The position numbers and the translations under genes were made by a program. Below the pieces are notes generated by a model. The model made no database searches. It had not been told where the DNA came from and saw nothing but the letters and a program-made list of their open reading frames with translations. This document shows positions 32,481 through 35,232 of a stretch of 35,232 nt of DNA, piece by piece. Source of the stretch: Bacteroidota bacterium (lineage in GTDB: Bacteria > Bacteroidota > Bacteroidia > Chitinophagales > JADIYW01); contig JAQBNI010000106.1 in the NCBI GenBank assembly GCA_028288625.1, positions 1-35,232 of the forward strand, written 5' to 3'. Position 1 is the first letter of the stretch, and each line of letters starts with the position of its first letter.

Positions 32481-35232
32481 ATGAGAAAACTTTACTTCTT
32501 TCTTTCTTTTGTTATTATTTTATTGACCACCACTGTGTCAGTGGCTCAAATACCATATGACAGACCTTGTTATGGTGTAAATGCAGGATTGGATTCTACA
32601 TTCTGCAGCAGTTCCTGTAAAGCGGTAAGCAGGCTTGCAATTCCCGATCATGAAAACAGGAGTACTACTGCTTATGTCGTACAGCAGTTAACCATGCCCG
32701 CCCCGGCATACAATACAAGCGGAACCAACACAATCGTTGACCAGGATGATATCTGGAGCGGAGTTGTGGGTTTGGGATTTAATTTTTGCTTCTTTGGGAA
32801 TACATACAATTCAATAGTAATTGGCGCCAACGGTCTTATATCTTTTAACACTGCGTATGCCGGTTTAAGTTGTCCGTGGTCATATACCGGTGGTTTACCT
32901 TTATGCTGCACAACGGGAAACCGTTTAAATACAATAATGGGACCTTATACTGATATAGATCCCAGTGTAGGTTTTAACCCCAACCGGATTAACTGGTACA
33001 GGGAAGGAGTAGCGCCATGCAGACGCTTTGTAATAAATTTTTACCAGGTACCCTATTTCTGGTGTACAGGCACTATTATGTCTTCACAAATTATTTTGCA
33101 TGAAGCATATAATATAATAGATGTTGTTATAGCGAGTAAACCTGTCTGCAGTGCATGGAATTCAGGTCAGGGACTTATTGGTATACAGGATGCTACCGGT
33201 GCTAATTGGTATGCTCCTGCAGGAAGTAATCCATCTACTGTACCACAGGCAAATATATGTTACAGGTTTTTACCTAATGGTCCTTTAATGCAAACGATCA
33301 ACTGGACGCAGGGCGCCACAGTAGTTTCAAATACGGCTACGTTGAATCCTACTATTTGTCCAACTTCTACCACAACATATGTTGCAAACCTCGTAAATAC
33401 CCGTTGCGACGGTACAACAGTTACTGTTACTGACGCTGTTAATTTTACAGTAAATGCGGCACCTGCTCCAAGTGCGGGACCAGATAAGGCTATAAATTGT
33501 ACTTCGTCCAGTGTTACCCTCGGTTCTCCTACGGTTGCCGGACATACTTATTTATGGACTCCGTCTGCCGGTTTGAGCGCAACAAATATTGCCCAGCCCA
33601 CTGCTACAGCTGCGAATACTTATTATTTAACCGAAACGAATACTGCAAGCGGTTGTATCACTAAGGATACTGTAATAGTTATAAGTGATTTTGTACCTCC
33701 TGTTGCAAATGCAGGACCTGATAAGGCATTAACGTGTGGTGCTGTTACTATTGGAACTGCTGCAGTTGCAGGATATACTTATTCATGGACTCCCGCAGCC
33801 GGTTTGAATGATCCGACACTGGCACAGCCAACTGCTTCTTCACCTAATGTTTATACTTTAACAGTAACTAACCTTGTAAATGGATGTACAGCTTCTGATG
33901 CTGTTACTGTTTCGGGAAGTATCACTTTACCTACAGCAAATGCGGGTCCGGATAAAATGCTGACTTGCACTGCTCCGAGTGTTACAATTGGTTCTCCTGC
34001 CGTTGCAGGCAATACGTATTCATGGAGTCCTGCTATAGGATTAAACAATGCGGCTATTGCCCAGCCAACAGCTTCGGCTCCCAATACTTATATTTTAACC
34101 GTTACACAAACTGCCGGAGGATGTACAGTAAAAGATACCGTTGTTATTTCCCAGGATATTGTGCCGCCGGTTGCAAATGCAGGCGCAGACCAGGTATTGA
34201 CTTGTACAAATTCTAATTATGTGATTGGTACTGCTGCTATTGCAGGTACTGGCTATTCATGGTCTCCTGCAGCAGGCTTAAGTAATGCATCTATTGCACA
34301 GCCTACGGTGACTGCGCCCAATGTTTATACTTTAACTGCAACGAATTTAGCTAATGGCTGTACAACAACCGATGCTGTAACAATTTCACAAAATATTACG
34401 CCACCTGCAGCAAATGCAGGCGCAGATCAAACACTTACCTGTACAGCTCCTGTAGTAACTATTGGTTCTGCTGCTGTTGCAGGCAATATATATTCATGGT
34501 CCCCTGCAGCAGGCTTAAGCAATGCTTCTATAGCACAACCGACAACAACAGCACCAAATATTTACACGTTGACAGTAACGAATACGGCAAATGGCTGTAC
34601 GGCAACAGATGCTGTAACGATCTTGCAAAATACAACACCGCCTGTTGCAAATGCAGGAGCAGACCAGGCATTGACTTGTACAAATCTGAGTTATGTTATT
34701 GGCACGCCGGCTGTTGCGGGTGATACCTATTCATGGTCTCCCGCCGCTGGCTTAAGCAATGCATCTATTGCACAGCCTACAGTGACAGCATCTAATATTT
34801 ATACTTTAACAGTAACAAATACAGCAAATGGTTGTACTGCAACGGATGCAGTAACGATCTCACAAAATATTACACCGCCAGTAGCAAATGCAGGCGCCGA
34901 CCAGACATTGACTTGTACAAATCCAAATTATGTTATCGGCGCTGCTGCAGTTGCAGGCAATACCTATTCATGGTCTCCGGCAGCAGGCTTAAGCAATGCA
35001 GCTATTGCACAGCCAACAGCAACAGCTCCGAATATTTATACATTGACAGTTACAAATACTGCAAACGGCTGTACGTCAGCAGATGCAGTAACGATCTTAC
35101 AAAATATTACGCCGCCTGCTGCAAATGCAGGTGTAGACCAGACACTGACTTGTACTACTCCGGTAGTAACAATTGGTTCTGCTGCAGTTGCAGGGAATAC
35201 ATATTCATGGTCTCCTGCCGGTGGCTTAAGCA
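32481..35232 (+). CDS. Giant secreted repeat protein, nidogen-like head plus Ig-like repeats (partial, C-terminus beyond window)
   Basis: An open frame of at least 917 codons from ATG 32481 to the window end without a stop. Residues 1-23 are a signal peptide (ending VSVAQ). A cysteine-rich N-terminal domain follows, containing WSGVVGLGFNFCFFGN, IVIGANGLISF, TIMGPYTDIDP, RRFVINFYQVPYF and the block GLIGIQDATGANWYAP; its layout (nidogen-like, beta sandwich) is seen in many type IX secretion substrates. From about residue 330 it carries Ig/PKD-like repeats. I infer an exported adhesin or gliding-type surface protein; the C-terminal sorting domain, which would decide this, is not in view. The preceding 140 bp gap holds no supported promoter. 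Confidence 0.85.
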   Translation, partial: MRKLYFFLSFVIILLTTTVSVAQIPYDRPCYGVNAGLDSTFCSSSCKAVSRLAIPDHENRSTTAYVVQQLTMPAPAYNTSGTNTIVDQDDIWSGVVGLGFNFCFFGNTYNSIVIGANGLISFNTAYAGLSCPWSYTGGLPLCCTTGNRLNTIMGPYTDIDPSVGFNPNRINWYREGVAPCRRFVINFYQVPYFWCTGTIMSSQIILHEAYNIIDVVIASKPVCSAWNSGQGLIGIQDATGANWYAPAGSNPSTVPQANICYRFLPNGPLMQTINWTQGATVVSNTATLNPTICPTSTTTYVANLVNTRCDGTTVTVTDAVNFTVNAAPAPSAGPDKAINCTSSSVTLGSPTVAGHTYLWTPSAGLSATNIAQPTATAANTYYLTETNTASGCITKDTVIVISDFVPPVANAGPDKALTCGAVTIGTAAVAGYTYSWTPAAGLNDPTLAQPTASSPNVYTLTVTNLVNGCTASDAVTVSGSITLPTANAGPDKMLTCTAPSVTIGSPAVAGNTYSWSPAIGLNNAAIAQPTASAPNTYILTVTQTAGGCTVKDTVVISQDIVPPVANAGADQVLTCTNSNYVIGTAAIAGTGYSWSPAAGLSNASIAQPTVTAPNVYTLTATNLANGCTTTDAVTISQNITPPAANAGADQTLTCTAPVVTIGSAAVAGNIYSWSPAAGLSNASIAQPTTTAPNIYTLTVTNTANGCTATDAVTILQNTTPPVANAGADQALTCTNLSYVIGTPAVAGDTYSWSPAAGLSNASIAQPTVTASNIYTLTVTNTANGCTATDAVTISQNITPPVANAGADQTLTCTNPNYVIGAAAVAGNTYSWSPAAGLSNAAIAQPTATAPNIYTLTVTNTANGCTSADAVTILQNITPPAANAGVDQTLTCTTPVVTIGSAAVAGNTYSWSPAGGLS
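33468..35232 (+). repeat. Tandem protein repeats, 77-79 residues each (231/237 bp)
   Basis: Starts of successive units, aligned on the ANAGxDxxLTC segment, are at 33468, 33705, 33936, 34173, 34410, 34647, 34884 and 35121: seven complete units and one partial. Spacing is 237 bp except for one 231 bp unit. Each unit has ANAGADQxLTCT, then YSWSPAAGLSNAAIAQPT, TLTVTNxANGCT and TDAVTI. The last five are near-identical in protein sequence. Confidence 0.93.

Noticed and set aside
33468-35232. CRISPR-like array
   Set aside because: The repeats are 231-237 bp with no separate spacers, lie inside one open reading frame and encode a repeating protein domain.

Overview
The window looks like a chromosomal segment of a member of the phylum Bacteroidota, most likely of the Chitinophagales/Sphingobacteriales type. 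The evidence is an AT-rich sequence, genes mostly without Shine-Dalgarno sites, repeated promoter -7 boxes of the TAnnTTTG type, a parAB-DUF5683-dapB gene order, a HemC-HemD fusion, KdsB and LpxB for a Gram-negative envelope, and a secreted repeat protein of the kind exported by the type IX system. The exact genus cannot be fixed from sequence alone. I see no phage, transposase, CRISPR array or plasmid genes; this is a core-genome region with some lineage-specific genes and small repeats.

Layout. 1-3954 (minus strand): one tight operon, metal-dependent hydrolase (UPF0173), parA, parB, a DUF5683 membrane protein and dapB (cut by the window edge). 3955-4126 is a divergent control region with a perfect DnaA-box 9-mer and a parS-like half-site. 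4127-9919 (plus): FMN reductase, an orphan peptide-type substrate-binding lipoprotein, a membrane glycosyltransferase fused to TPRs, a queuosine-precursor transporter and a DUF1801 protein. 9924-16027: cation efflux protein, a tiny basic ORF, an endonuclease/exonuclease/phosphatase-family protein, queG, a lipoprotein, a quinone-oxidoreductase-like MDR enzyme, and a two-lobed aspartyl protease with a PDZ domain. 16171-23090: an ABC-F ATPase, the Ada alkylation-repair regulator, an esterase lipoprotein, an alkaline-ceramidase homologue, and DUF4412 and DUF456 proteins. 23221-29331: surE, a small membrane protein, lpxB, tRNA-Ala, a FAD oxidoreductase, yceI, kdsB and a LysM protein. 29424-32340: hemA and a hemC-hemD fusion. 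32481 to the end: a very large secreted protein with at least seven complete copies of a 77-79-residue repeat, running off the window.

Functional threads: chromosome segregation (parAB), envelope lipid A/Kdo synthesis (lpxB, kdsB), tetrapyrrole synthesis (hemA, hemCD), queuosine (transporter plus queG), and possible sphingolipid turnover (ceramidase).

The least ordinary signal is not a gene. At least seven intergenic gaps are filled with short tandem repeats whose unit is always about 7 bp but whose sequence differs by locus. In three gaps the arrays form opposing (inverted) arms, and two of these, about 5 kb apart, share the same inner sequence blocks in the same orientation relative to transcription. 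A second oddity is a GC-rich palindrome lying in frame inside queG.
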